The position numbers were made by a program, and so were the translations under genes. Source: an uncultured Erysipelotrichaceae bacterium (GTDB taxonomy: Bacteria; Bacillota_I; Bacilli_A; Erysipelotrichales; Coprobacillaceae). From it: a stretch of DNA of 64,000 nucleotides. The stretch spans positions 62,001-126,000 of the forward strand of contig CAJUOS010000001.1 in the NCBI GenBank assembly GCA_910588075.1, read 5' to 3'. This document shows positions 43,808 to 52,079 of this stretch, piece by piece (positions within the stretch are counted from its first letter, which is position 1; each line of letters opens with the position of its first letter). The notes beneath the pieces were generated by a model that was not told the DNA's origin, made no database searches, and worked only from the letters and a program-made list of their open reading frames with translations.

Positions 43808-44593
43808 TTATTTTAATAAAATACGATCATTATATTCTTTTGTTGAAGATGAGTATAAATGTATCAATTCATCAACTGTCATATTTTTTCTTGTTTCACC
43901 TTCAATTAATGCAATAATTTGTCCATCTTTCATAATCATTGTTTTATTACCATAGTAAAGAGCATCTTCCATATTATGTGTAATCATTAAAGTTGTAATA
44001 TGATGTTCTTCTATAAGTTGAGAACTTATTTTTAATACTTTTTGTGCCGTTTTAGGATCTAACGCAGCAGTATGTTCATCCAATAAAAGAAGTTGTGGAG
44101 TTACATATGTTGCCATAAGAAGTGTTAAAGCTTGTCTTTGACCTCCTGATAATGTTCCAACTTTTGCATCTAAACGATTCTCTAATCCTAAATCTAATGT
44201 TTGTAATGCCTGTTTATATTGTTGTCTATTTTTATGTGTGAAAAGTGATAGACTAAAATGTTTTCCTCTTTGTGAAGCTAATGATAAATTTTCTTCAATT
44301 GTCATAGATGGCGCTGTTCCTTTTAATGGATCTTGAAACAATCTTCCAATACATTGAGAACGTTGATATTCAGGATAAGTAGTTATATCCTCTCCATTTA
44401 ATATAATTTGTCCACTTGATAATTCAACAGCACCTGAAATAGATTGAAATAAAGTTGATTTTCCAGCCCCATTACTTCCAATAATCGTTACAAAATCCCC
44501 TTTATCTAAATGTAAATTGATATGAGAAAGAGCAATTTTTTCATTAATGGTTCCTTCATTAAAAACAACAGTAACATCATTAAGTTCTAACAT
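43808..44593 (-). CDS. ABC transporter ATP-binding protein, tryptophan-type
   Basis: The 261-residue ATPase has Walker A IGSNGAGKSTLF, signature TLSGGQRQAL, Walker B LLLLDEHTAALDP and the H-loop THNMEDAL. It energises uptake through the adjacent permease (7-bp overlap) and the lipoprotein. The three-gene order (lipoprotein, permease, ATPase) behind a T-box is the trpXYZ arrangement known in streptococci. GGAGGAAG precedes the ATG. Confidence 0.88.
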   Translation of the reverse strand: MLELNDVTVVFNEGTINEKIALSHINLHLDKGDFVTIIGSNGAGKSTLFQSISGAVELSSGQIILNGEDITTYPEYQRSQCIGRLFQDPLKGTAPSMTIEENLSLASQRGKHFSLSLFTHKNRQQYKQALQTLDLGLENRLDAKVGTLSGGQRQALTLLMATYVTPQLLLLDEHTAALDPKTAQKVLKISSQLIEEHHITTLMITHNMEDALYYGNKTMIMKDGQIIALIEGETRKNMTVDELIHLYSSSTKEYNDRILLK

Positions 44594-45450
44594 TTTTTCT
44601 TCCTCCTTTTCAAAGTTGTTAATGCAATAGCAATCACAACCAATAATGCTGATAATAATTTCAAATCTCCAGAAGGTAAACCTAACTGTAAGGCAATGGT
44701 TAATACTCCTCTATAAAAAACTGCTCCAACAACCACTGCAATCAATTGAAAAATAATTTTATCTTTTCTAATAAACGTCATTCCAACAATAATACTAGCT
44801 AAACCAATAACCATCATACCTGTTCCACTTGAAATATCTGAATAGGTTTGATGTTGTGCAAAAACAGCTCCTCCCATTGCTACAAAACCATTAGCTAAAG
44901 CTAAACCTAATATTTTCATTTTATCTGTATCAATAGAACTGGCTCTTACCATATCTTCATTATCCCCACAAGCACGTAATGCTAAGCCTAGTTGAGTCCT
45001 TAAAAAATAATGTAAAAAAATACATATAAATAAAATGAGTAAAAAAATAACAATACATTTATGATATGTTCCAAAAATTTCAAAAAAAGTAAAAATACTT
45101 GTACATTCAAATAAAGAAATATTAGGAGAATCTCCCATAATTCTTAGATTAATAGAATATAGAGCTGTCATTGTTAAAATTCCAGATAATAATGGCATAA
45201 TTTTTATTTTTGTAATTAACAAACCAGTTATCATACCAGCTAATGCCCCTGCTATAAATGACATAATTAATCCCAAATAGGGTAATGAATGAATAGTAAA
45301 CATTGCACTCACTGCACATCCCAATGTAAAACTACCATCAACTGTCAAATCAGGTAAATTTAAAATTTTATAACTAATATAGAGTCCAAGAGACATAATT
45401 GCAAATATGCCTCCTAACTCTAACGCTCCTAAAACAACTGTCAAGTTCAT
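44587..45450 (-). CDS. ABC transporter permease, tryptophan-type
   Basis: The 287-residue permease of the branched-chain (LivH-like) class has about eight membrane segments and a conserved loop (LRACGDNEDMVRASSID) of the EAA-type cytoplasmic coupling region. It ends with a basic RRKKKC tail. It forms the channel for the substrate delivered by the lipoprotein upstream. It begins 9 bp after the lipoprotein gene. Confidence 0.88.
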   Translation of the reverse strand: MNLTVVLGALELGGIFAIMSLGLYISYKILNLPDLTVDGSFTLGCAVSAMFTIHSLPYLGLIMSFIAGALAGMITGLLITKIKIMPLLSGILTMTALYSINLRIMGDSPNISLFECTSIFTFFEIFGTYHKCIVIFLLILFICIFLHYFLRTQLGLALRACGDNEDMVRASSIDTDKMKILGLALANGFVAMGGAVFAQHQTYSDISSGTGMMVIGLASIIVGMTFIRKDKIIFQLIAVVVGAVFYRGVLTIALQLGLPSGDLKLLSALLVVIAIALTTLKRRKKKC

Positions 45451-45459
45451 ACTATCACC

Positions 45460-46437
45460 TTATTTCATCATAAATAATGCTTTATCATTTTTAATACTTT
45501 CAGGTAAAGAAATATCTAATTCTTTTAATACTTTTTCATTGACATAAATATTTAAATCTTCTTTAAATACTTTCACTGGAATATTTGATATTGCTGTTCC
45601 TTTTAATACTTTATTGACCATATCCGCAGTTTCTTTTCCTAAATTTTCATAGTTAATACCAACACTTAAAAATCCACCATCTTGAACCATAGAATCTGCC
45701 CCTACATATAAAGGAATTTTTGCTTTTATACAAGCACTACTCACAACATTCATTGCACTTGCAACAGTATTATCATTTGGAACAAAAATAGCATCGCATT
45801 GACTAGATAAAACATCTACTGCAGATTGAATTTCATTTACATTTGTTACTGTTGCTTCTTCTATACGAATGCCTTTATCATCACAATAATCCTTTGCTTT
45901 CTTTATATTTGTTATAGAATTGGCTTCTCCTTTATTATAAATAACACCTAATTTTTTTAATTGTGGATTGACTTGTAATGCTTTATCCAAAATAAGCTCA
46001 ACTTGAATCTCATCACTTGTTCCAGTTATATTTTTATCAGGTTGTTTTAAAGATGTTGTTAATTTCGCCCCAATAGGATCACTAACAGCTGCAAAAACAA
46101 CTGGAATATCTTTAGATAAAGTTGCTGCTGATTGAGCAACAGGTGTTGCTATAGCCATAATAACATCTGGATTTTCTCCTTTAAATTCTTGAATAATACT
46201 TGCTGCAGTATTATTATCTCCTTGTGCATTTTTAAATATATATTCAACATTTACTCCATCTTCATATCCTAATTCTTTCATTCTTTCATCAAAAGCTGAT
46301 TTAATTGTATTTAAAGATGTATGTTCTACCAATTGTATAATTGCCACCTTTTTCATATTCTTATCTTTTTCACCACATCCAACTAATAGTCCCATAAAAA
46401 TAACACTTGCTAATAATCCTTTTAATAATTTATTCAT
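45460..46437 (-). CDS. trpX: ABC substrate-binding lipoprotein (ABC_sub_bind, TrpX-like)
   Basis: The 325-residue lipoprotein has a signal peptide ending in LLVGCGEKD, where the cysteine is the lipidation site. Its body is the two-lobed ABC_sub_bind fold (VAIIQLVEHTSLNTI, IMAIATPVAQSAA, FAAVSDPIGAKL, FVPNDNTVASA). Members of this family bind aromatic amino acids in Gram-positive bacteria. The leader carries a T-box whose specifier position reads TGG, so tryptophan is the inferred ligand. AAGGAGAG precedes the ATG. Confidence 0.85.
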   Translation of the reverse strand: MNKLLKGLLASVIFMGLLVGCGEKDKNMKKVAIIQLVEHTSLNTIKSAFDERMKELGYEDGVNVEYIFKNAQGDNNTAASIIQEFKGENPDVIMAIATPVAQSAATLSKDIPVVFAAVSDPIGAKLTTSLKQPDKNITGTSDEIQVELILDKALQVNPQLKKLGVIYNKGEANSITNIKKAKDYCDDKGIRIEEATVTNVNEIQSAVDVLSSQCDAIFVPNDNTVASAMNVVSSACIKAKIPLYVGADSMVQDGGFLSVGINYENLGKETADMVNKVLKGTAISNIPVKVFKEDLNIYVNEKVLKELDISLPESIKNDKALFMMK

Positions 46438-46530
46438 TTTTCTCTCTCCTTATTTTTATTTGTTTTTTATGAAAATAAAGAGCTACACCATCGTTTCATA
46501 CTATTAAAATCCCCCTTACTTGCTAGCAAA

Positions 46531-46795
46531 TAAACAAAAAACATCTATCCTATCGAAAGGACAGATGTTTATATCTGCGGTGCCACCTTTATTGGTTATA
46601 TAAAAACCCACTCTGTAAAATGCTAACACATTTTTGCTTTATAACGTAAGCTCACGTCTCAGGATACTCGATAATCTTTCCCCTTTGCCCTCATAGGTCC
46701 ATTTACTTAACTGCCATTATCTAGCTTCCACCATCCTAGATTCTCTATAAATACATTTTTAAGTTTTATCTCCCACTCATAGGTTTTCTTTTTTA
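46531..46795 (-). promoter_or_regulatory. T-box riboswitch leader, tryptophan-type (specifier TGG)
   Basis: The minus strand carries the T-box sequence AAAGGTGGCACCGCAGA (46574-46590). A Stem I lies upstream with GAGAATCTAG, a GGATGGTGGAAG distal loop and CTAGAT. The region AAATGGACCTATGAGG puts TGG (46699-46701) in the usual specifier position. A strong terminator follows (AAACATCT...TCCT / AGGA...AGATGTTTTTT, 46531-46570). Uncharged tRNA-Trp would favour readthrough into the ABC genes. The T-box is certain; the tryptophan reading is based on position and on the gene family. Confidence 0.88.
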
Positions 46796-46796
46796 T

Positions 46797-46825
46797 AGAC
46801 TATCATATATTTTTTATCATGTCAA
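46797..46825 (-). promoter_or_regulatory. Promoter of the T-box/ABC operon
   Basis: TTGACA (46820-46825) and a weak -10 TAGTCT (46797-46802) are 17 bp apart on the minus strand, just upstream of the leader. Confidence 0.5.
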
Positions 46826-46843
46826 TGAAAAGAAAAATATCCA

Positions 46844-47596
46844 CTAAATAAAAATATAGAAATAATAATTCGATAGTTGTTCTCCATAAAATAAAACAAA
46901 GAGAACACCTAAGCATATATATGGAGCAAATGCCATATGTTCATATACCTTTGCTTTTTGTCTTATTAATAAATAACTCGCATACATTCCAGCTAACATA
47001 ATCGCTATAACCATTCCTATCAATAAATATTTCCACCCAATAAACAAGCCACATACTGCAATAAGTTTAATATCTCCACCACCAAAACAATCAGGAATTA
47101 ATATAGTCATCATATATAATGGTATACTCACTATAAAGAACCCTATAATATGTTCTAATAAAAATAAATTTGTAAATGGGATACTTAACAATGAGATGAA
47201 AAAACAAGATAAAACCAAACAATCAGGAATTATCATTGTTCGTAAATCAATAATACTTATAGCTAATAATATCATTCCAAAACAAAATATAATGATAGTC
47301 ATGGTATTCAAACCATAATGAAAATAACAAAATAATCCAAAAAAGCCTCCTAATAATTCTATAACTGTATCACATTTAGAAATCTTTTGATGACAATATC
47401 GACATTTTCCTAAAAGACATAGATAACTAATTATAGGAAATAAGTCCATACAATATAATTGATGATGACAATGAGGACAAAAACTTCTTCCTTTGCTTAC
47501 GCTTATTCCTAAAGGCAAACGATAAATAAGAACATTTATAAAACTAGCAATACAACAGCCTATTATAAAAATACAAACTAAAAAAATATAATCCAT
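46844..47596 (-). CDS. Type IV prepilin peptidase (A24 family)
   Basis: The 250-residue membrane protein has the cytoplasmic cysteine quartet (CPHCHHQL, CRYCHQK) and the two catalytic aspartates in DLRTMIIPD and FGGGDIKL. It cleaves and methylates prepilin-like proteins, as ComC does for competence pilins. No pilin genes are in this window. AAGGAGAG precedes the ATG. Monocistronic, 48 bp from the T-box leader start. Confidence 0.93.
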   Translation of the reverse strand: MDYIFLVCIFIIGCCIASFINVLIYRLPLGISVSKGRSFCPHCHHQLYCMDLFPIISYLCLLGKCRYCHQKISKCDTVIELLGGFFGLFCYFHYGLNTMTIIIFCFGMILLAISIIDLRTMIIPDCLVLSCFFISLLSIPFTNLFLLEHIIGFFIVSIPLYMMTILIPDCFGGGDIKLIAVCGLFIGWKYLLIGMVIAIMLAGMYASYLLIRQKAKVYEHMAFAPYICLGVLFVLFYGEQLSNYYFYIFI

Positions 47597-47719
47597 TGTT
47601 AACTCTCCTTTTTTTTATTTTTTATATTTAATTCATTTTATTTTCTTAGAGCTAACAAATTGATATATACATCATATCATTTTTTATTTAACAAAACAAC
47701 AATTAACTAGGACGATCTC

Positions 47720-47748
47720 TTGACAAATAAATTTGATTTTTATATAAT
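47720..47748 (+). promoter_or_regulatory. Strong sigma-A promoter of the MATE/ArsP-like operon
   Basis: A perfect TTGACA (47720-47725) and a perfect TATAAT (47743-47748) are 17 bp apart. The transcript would start near 47755, leaving a leader of about 95 nt before the ATG. Confidence 0.85.
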
Positions 47749-47778
47749 CTCTCTTGCAATTTCATATTTTGCTAAAAT

Positions 47779-47834
47779 AAGCTATAGCTTTCTCTATTTC
47801 TGATTATAAATAGAACAAGTTATAGCTTTTTTTG
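47779..47834 (+). terminator. Leader terminator hairpin (candidate attenuator) upstream of the MATE gene
   Basis: A 12-bp stem AAGCTATAGCTT / AAGTTATAGCTT with one G-T pair has an inner 7-bp stem TCTATTT / AAATAGA and is followed by a run of T residues just before the RBS. No upstream gene needs a terminator here, so it looks like a regulated leader terminator. Confidence 0.7.
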
Positions 47835-47848
47835 AAAGGAGTTTTTAT

Positions 47849-49192
47849 ATGGAGAATAAAAATATAATGGGATATAAACCAATATTTCCCTTGTTAATTT
47901 CTATGGCATTACCACCTATGATTTCTATGCTTATTCAATCTTTATATAATATTGTTGATAGTATATTTGTAGCTAAGATAGGTGAAGAAGCAATTACTGC
48001 CATTTCTCTTATTTATCCCTTACAGAATTTATCATTAGCCATATCTTGTGGTATAGGGATTGCTATGAATGCTTTCATTGCTAGATATTTAGGTTCACAA
48101 GATACTCAAAAAGCTTCTCATATTGCTACACAAGGACTTGTTATGAGTTTCTTGCATTCATTATTATTTGTAATTATAGGTTTATTTCTTATTGGACCTT
48201 TTATCAATTTATTCACAAATAATACTACAGTTGCTCAATATAGTATAGAATATGGAACAATTGTTATTACTCTTACATTTGGTTCATTTATTCATATTGC
48301 TATTGAAAAGATTTTTCAAGCAACTGGAAATATGCTTATTCCTATGATTATGCAAATTGTTGGAGCTGTTGTTAATGTTATTCTTGATCCTATTTTTATA
48401 TTTGGTTATTTTGGTTTACCAAGTTTAGGTGTGAGTGGTGCTGCAATTGCAACCATTATTGGACAATTTACAGCATGTATTATTTCTATTCTTTTTTTTA
48501 AGAAATATAATCATCATATTCATATCTCATTTAAAAATTTTCATTTTGATGCACATGTTTTTAAGAACTTATACAGTATTGCTATTCCATCTGGAGTTAT
48601 GATGTGTTTACCTTCAATACTTGTTTCTATTCTTAATGCTATATTATCTACAATTTCCCAAACATCAGTTGCTTTTTTTGGTATTTATTATAAGTTACAA
48701 ACATTTATCTTTATGCCTGCAGCTGGAATCATTCAAGGTATGCGCCCTATTCTTTCTTATAACTATGGAGCTAAAGAAAAAATAAGAATGAATCAAACAA
48801 TAAAAGTGTCTTTATTATGTATAAGTTCAATATTTTTATGTGGAACACTGTATTTCTTTTGTTTTCCTCAGTCACTCTTATCACTTTTTGATGCTAATGA
48901 TACTATGCTAAAAATGGGAATGACTGGGTTAAGAATATTATCTTTAAGTTTTATTCTTTCATCATTTGGTATTCTCATGTCTGGTGTATTTGAATCATTA
49001 GGATTAGGGAAATATTCTTTAATCATTTCACTTTTACGACAATTTTTGATTATTATCCCTCTATCTCTTATTTTATTGCCAAATTTTGGCATAAATAGTG
49101 TATGGATGACTTTCCCAATTGCTGAATTAATAGCAAGTCTCTTTGCATTTTACTTTTATTTAAAAAAATATAAGTGTATAATGTTTCAATAA
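47849..49192 (+). CDS. MATE family efflux transporter (leader-controlled)
   Basis: The 447-residue MATE protein opens with a typical MATE helix (PIFPLLISMALPPMISMLIQSLYNIVDSIF is split by loops; the functional core is LYNIVDSIFVA) and has about twelve membrane segments. It is of the DinF/NorM-like type. GAAAGGAG precedes the ATG. It is transcribed from a consensus promoter through a strong terminator hairpin, suggesting induction by a ligand or by translation stress. It is followed at 23 bp by the ArsP-like gene. Substrate unknown. Confidence 0.92.
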   Translation: MENKNIMGYKPIFPLLISMALPPMISMLIQSLYNIVDSIFVAKIGEEAITAISLIYPLQNLSLAISCGIGIAMNAFIARYLGSQDTQKASHIATQGLVMSFLHSLLFVIIGLFLIGPFINLFTNNTTVAQYSIEYGTIVITLTFGSFIHIAIEKIFQATGNMLIPMIMQIVGAVVNVILDPIFIFGYFGLPSLGVSGAAIATIIGQFTACIISILFFKKYNHHIHISFKNFHFDAHVFKNLYSIAIPSGVMMCLPSILVSILNAILSTISQTSVAFFGIYYKLQTFIFMPAAGIIQGMRPILSYNYGAKEKIRMNQTIKVSLLCISSIFLCGTLYFFCFPQSLLSLFDANDTMLKMGMTGLRILSLSFILSSFGILMSGVFESLGLGKYSLIISLLRQFLIIIPLSLILLPNFGINSVWMTFPIAELIASLFAFYFYLKKYKCIMFQ

Positions 49193-49215
49193 TAAAATGC
49201 AAGGAAGGTAAAAAA

Positions 49216-50028
49216 ATGGAATTATTAAAAGAAACAATTTCAGACACTTTTTTAATCATACCTATATTATTTATAATGTATATTTGTTTAGAATATTTTG
49301 AACATAAAGAATATTCTTTTTATGAAAAATATCTTTTAAAGTATGGACCTCTATTAGGAGCAGGATTGGGAATGATTCCACAATGTGGATTTGGAGTTTT
49401 AGCTAGTGTATTATTTATTGAAAATAAAATAACATTAGGAACACTCATAAGTGTTTTTATTGCAACAAGTGATGAAGCTATCCCTATATTAATTGCTCAT
49501 CCTCAAATGTATGCTTCACTTATCTATATTATTATTCTCAAATTCTTATTAGCAATAATTATTGGTTACTTTATAGATTATTTCTTTAAAAAACAAAAAA
49601 ATTATTCTTTAAAAGATTATGGTCATAAGCATAATCATTCCATATTTATTGAAGCAATTCTAAGAACAATTAAAATTTATAGTTTCATTTTTATAACAAA
49701 TCTTCTATTATCCTATTTGATTGAAACAATCGGACTCCATAATCTTTCTATCATTCTTATGAACAATAGCATGTTTCAACCTCTTGCATGTGCAATCATT
49801 GGCTTTATTCCTAATTGTGCATCAAGTGTCATTCTTACTCAACTATACATAAATCATGTCTTAAGTTTTGCTTCTCTTTTAGCAGGTTTAATGACTAATG
49901 CAGGATTAGGAATCTTAGTCCTACTTCAAAATAAAATAGATACAAAAACAATTTTAAAGATATGTGTTATCCTTCTTATTTCTGCTTTGATTGTAAATTT
50001 ACCCTTACAATGGTTTTATCTTTATTAA
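49216..50028 (+). CDS. ArsP-like putative metal exporter (10-TM type)
   Basis: The 270-residue protein has two halves of membrane segments, each with a conserved Cys-containing loop: GMIPQCGFGVLASVLF and GFIPNCASSVILTQLY. This internal repeat is characteristic of the ArsP_2/putative Mn transporter family. It has a His-rich cytoplasmic loop (DYGHKHNHSIF). The start MELLKETI is preceded by AAGGAAGG; the longer frame starts inside the MATE gene. It likely shares the MATE transcript. Substrate (metal or metalloid) not known. Confidence 0.85.
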   Translation: MELLKETISDTFLIIPILFIMYICLEYFEHKEYSFYEKYLLKYGPLLGAGLGMIPQCGFGVLASVLFIENKITLGTLISVFIATSDEAIPILIAHPQMYASLIYIIILKFLLAIIIGYFIDYFFKKQKNYSLKDYGHKHNHSIFIEAILRTIKIYSFIFITNLLLSYLIETIGLHNLSIILMNNSMFQPLACAIIGFIPNCASSVILTQLYINHVLSFASLLAGLMTNAGLGILVLLQNKIDTKTILKICVILLISALIVNLPLQWFYLY

Positions 50029-50051
50029 ACGAAAGTGTAGTTTATTATAGC

Positions 50052-50092
50052 AAAAAGCACATGAAACACACAGTTTTACGTGCTTTTTTTAT
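50052..50092 (+). terminator. Terminator after the ArsP-like gene
   Basis: AAAAAGCAC / GTGCTTTTTTT arms enclose a longer loop, with a plus-strand T run. It may coincide with the chromosomal attachment region of the prophage. Confidence 0.7.
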
Positions 50093-50118
50093 TGTATTTG
50101 TGATTAAAAAAATAGTTT

Positions 50119-50140
50119 TGGGAGTTAAATGGGAGTTAAA
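50119..50140. repeat. Tandem 11-bp repeat, candidate integrase arm-type sites
   Basis: The unit TGGGAGTTAAA occurs twice in tandem (50119-50129 and 50130-50140) at the edge of the prophage. Short G-rich direct repeats of this kind are typical arm-binding sites of tyrosine integrases next to att cores. Confidence 0.5.
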
Positions 50141-50149
50141 TTCATAATA

Positions 50150-50183
50150 AAAACCTACTCTTAATCAAGCAAAAGTGTAGGTC
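50150..50183 (-). terminator. Minus-strand terminator-like hairpin near the prophage end
   Basis: CCTACACTT pairs with AAGAGTAGG (one mismatch) on the minus strand, followed by TTTTTATT. It could stop phage transcription from running into the chromosome. The interval 50029-50424 otherwise holds the host terminator, the tandem repeat, a plus-strand promoter and a 30-codon frame. Confidence 0.5.
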
Positions 50184-50231
50184 TAACGTAAAAAAACAAT
50201 GTATGTAGTTTAATAAAAAAAATTATTTTAT

Positions 50232-50260
50232 TTGACATTTTTATAAAGTTATATTATTAT
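50232..50260 (+). promoter_or_regulatory. Consensus-like promoter of a short plus-strand transcript
   Basis: TTGACA (50232-50237) and TATTAT (50255-50260) are 17 bp apart. The transcript would start near 50267 and meet a terminator hairpin at 50395-50426, giving about 160 nt. Confidence 0.6.
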
Positions 50261-50275
50261 GATGAGGTAAATAAA

Positions 50276-50368
50276 ATGTATTTACAATTTTTGTGTATTG
50301 ATTTTTATATATTGTACATAATATATTATAGGGTAAGTATATTTATCCCTAAAAATAATGGTTGTTAA
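50276..50368 (+). CDS. Candidate 30-residue hydrophobic peptide
   Basis: An ATG frame of 30 codons has GAGG 8 bp upstream and lies in a promoter-to-terminator unit of about 160 nt. The product has a hydrophobic aromatic-rich core (FLCIDFYILYIIYY) and a polar tail ending PKNNGC. This size and shape recall type I toxins or small membrane peptides, but no family is recognised. The RNA itself may be the functional product instead. The unit converges on the prophage ATPase gene and shares its terminator. Confidence 0.35.
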   Translation: MYLQFLCIDFYILYIIYYRVSIFIPKNNGC

Positions 50369-50394
50369 ATCCAGGCTATACTGCCAAAATAACA

Positions 50395-50426
50395 AGAGAT
50401 GTAGATATACCTACATCTCGTTTTTT
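50395..50426. terminator. Bidirectional terminator shared by the ATPase gene and the short plus-strand unit
   Basis: GAGATGTAG / CTACATCTC arms with a GATATAC-type loop are followed by a T run on the plus strand and a weaker T-rich tail on the minus strand. Confidence 0.75.
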
Positions 50427-51978
50427 AATTTTCTAATATATTTAGTGCTTTACGAATTCCATAATGTATAGATATAATTTCATTGAAATTAGGTCTATTA
50501 GGTGCATTACCTCGAAAACTCCATGTATATACATTTTTTTGTTTGTTTTTTTCACATTTCTCTATTCTAAAAGTTCCAATAACTCCTAATTGGTATAGAT
50601 ATGTCAATACATTCTCAATTGTATCACTAATACTTATATACCTTTTTGATTTAGATTTATAATATTCTTCTAACTCCATTAATGTGAATGTATCTTTTGC
50701 AAATTCTCTCAAAAGTTTAAAAACATCCTCTATTTGATTACTATCCCAAGTTAAGGTCATCTCACTTTTTATTTCAGCCAATATGTCTTTTGAATATGCT
50801 AACTCTGACTTTCTTATGATTTGAAGAGAGAAATTAGTGTAACTTGGGAAATTTTTCTTAATATTATTTAAATATGTAATCACATCCCTAGGTCTTCCAA
50901 AACCATATCTTACTATATAGTCAAAAGGATCCTGTTGCTTCTTCTTTTTAGGAAATAATTTATCCCTAACTTTTTGTAGACTATAATCTTTAAATTGTTT
51001 ATTAGATGCTTTTATTTTATGCATTATCATATCAGAAAGCTGACTATTAGAATAATCATAAAACCAATTTAATTCCACTGAGCAATCTGTTATTATTTTT
51101 TGAATATTAGGATCATTTGATGCAAATTCTCGTGATATATCATCTCTTAATAACAAAATTATTTTACTATGACTTCTATACATAACATCTTCTTTATTAA
51201 TATCATTCACTTTTTTTACAAGACTGATTAAAAAACTGGTTCTATGCTTTTTATCTTCTATTCTCGTTTCGTCTAAATCATCTATAAAAAGTATTATTGT
51301 TATATATTTTAAACATTCATACACCAATTTTTTTAATACTCTTTGTCTTTCAAAAAAATTAGTTAATTTTTGTTTTTTTTCAGAACTCTCTTCTAACTGA
51401 TTTTGCATATCAAATTTATTACTGTTCTTTTTATATCCAACAGTAATGCTACTCATAATTTTTCTTAATGTTTTTCTCTCCACATCTTTAAATTTATCTT
51501 GTGGACAAATTTCATCATAATATCTCCTCAATGCAACTAATGCTTGTTTATATTTTATTCTTTTATAAAATCCTTTAATACATCCATATCCATCTTTAAA
51601 AGATTTAAAACTTTTATAATTTTCATTGTCAACAATGATATGTGCTAACTGCAGCATTAAATAATAATCTTGAAACAAAATACGATCATTTACATTTATA
51701 TCAGGATTTTCCATATGTATATACTCTTCTAAATACATTTTATTTAACTTTTCATACTTAGTAATATATAATTTTTTATTATGTTTCAATTGAATATATT
51801 TTGCTAAAATAGTCTTCCCTGTACCTTTTCTACCACTTATAATGAAATGGTTATTATCCATTATCTCTTCATATTTATTATTTCCAGTATAAAACAAATC
51901 TAAAAAATTTTCTAATCTTGATTCAGTATCCCCATCAGCATAACCAAATTCTATATCTGATAAAGTAATTTTCTCCAT
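50425..51978 (-). CDS. P-loop ATPase of Sll1717 type, prophage cargo
   Basis: The 517-residue protein has Walker A GRKGTGKT (residues 49-56) and Walker B IILFIDDLDE (228-237), an LLLRDDISREF sensor-like segment, a GRPRD motif C-terminal to the ATPase core, and a helical/winged-helix C-terminus. This is the layout of the Sll1717-type P-loop ATPases, related to STAND/KAP NTPases. It has no membrane span or recognised effector domain. The start MEKITLSD follows GAGGTG; a GTG three codons upstream lies within the RBS. It has its own promoter and a duplicated operator-like repeat, unlike the phage structural genes. Placement beyond the lysis genes suggests a lysogenic cargo gene, perhaps defence (inference). 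Confidence 0.75.
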   Translation of the reverse strand: MEKITLSDIEFGYADGDTESRLENFLDLFYTGNNKYEEIMDNNHFIISGRKGTGKTILAKYIQLKHNKKLYITKYEKLNKMYLEEYIHMENPDINVNDRILFQDYYLMLQLAHIIVDNENYKSFKSFKDGYGCIKGFYKRIKYKQALVALRRYYDEICPQDKFKDVERKTLRKIMSSITVGYKKNSNKFDMQNQLEESSEKKQKLTNFFERQRVLKKLVYECLKYITIILFIDDLDETRIEDKKHRTSFLISLVKKVNDINKEDVMYRSHSKIILLLRDDISREFASNDPNIQKIITDCSVELNWFYDYSNSQLSDMIMHKIKASNKQFKDYSLQKVRDKLFPKKKKQQDPFDYIVRYGFGRPRDVITYLNNIKKNFPSYTNFSLQIIRKSELAYSKDILAEIKSEMTLTWDSNQIEDVFKLLREFAKDTFTLMELEEYYKSKSKRYISISDTIENVLTYLYQLGVIGTFRIEKCEKNKQKNVYTWSFRGNAPNRPNFNEIISIHYGIRKALNILEN

Positions 51979-51996
51979 AAAATACACCTCTTATTA

Positions 51997-52025
51997 ATTT
52001 TACATTAACAATCACACCATGTCAA
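51997..52025 (-). promoter_or_regulatory. Promoter of the prophage ATPase gene
   Basis: TTGACA (52020-52025) and TAAAAT (51997-52002) are 17 bp apart on the minus strand, about 20 bp before the start codon. Confidence 0.7.
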
Positions 52026-52041
52026 AGAAAGGAATAACATA

Positions 52042-52075
52042 TGTACAAAATGCAAGAAAAGTGTACAAAATGCAA
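52042..52075. repeat. Direct 14-bp repeat upstream of the ATPase promoter, candidate operator
   Basis: TGTACAAAATGCAA occurs twice (52042-52055 and 52062-52075), exactly 20 bp apart (two helical turns), about 17 bp upstream of the -35. The spacing fits cooperative binding of a regulator. Confidence 0.6.
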
Positions 52076-52079
52076 AAAA

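Noticed and set aside
47756..47782. TTG-initiated 8-codon leader peptide ending at the MATE leader hairpin
   Set aside because: No Shine-Dalgarno, and the only start is TTG; it could be chance in AT-rich DNA.
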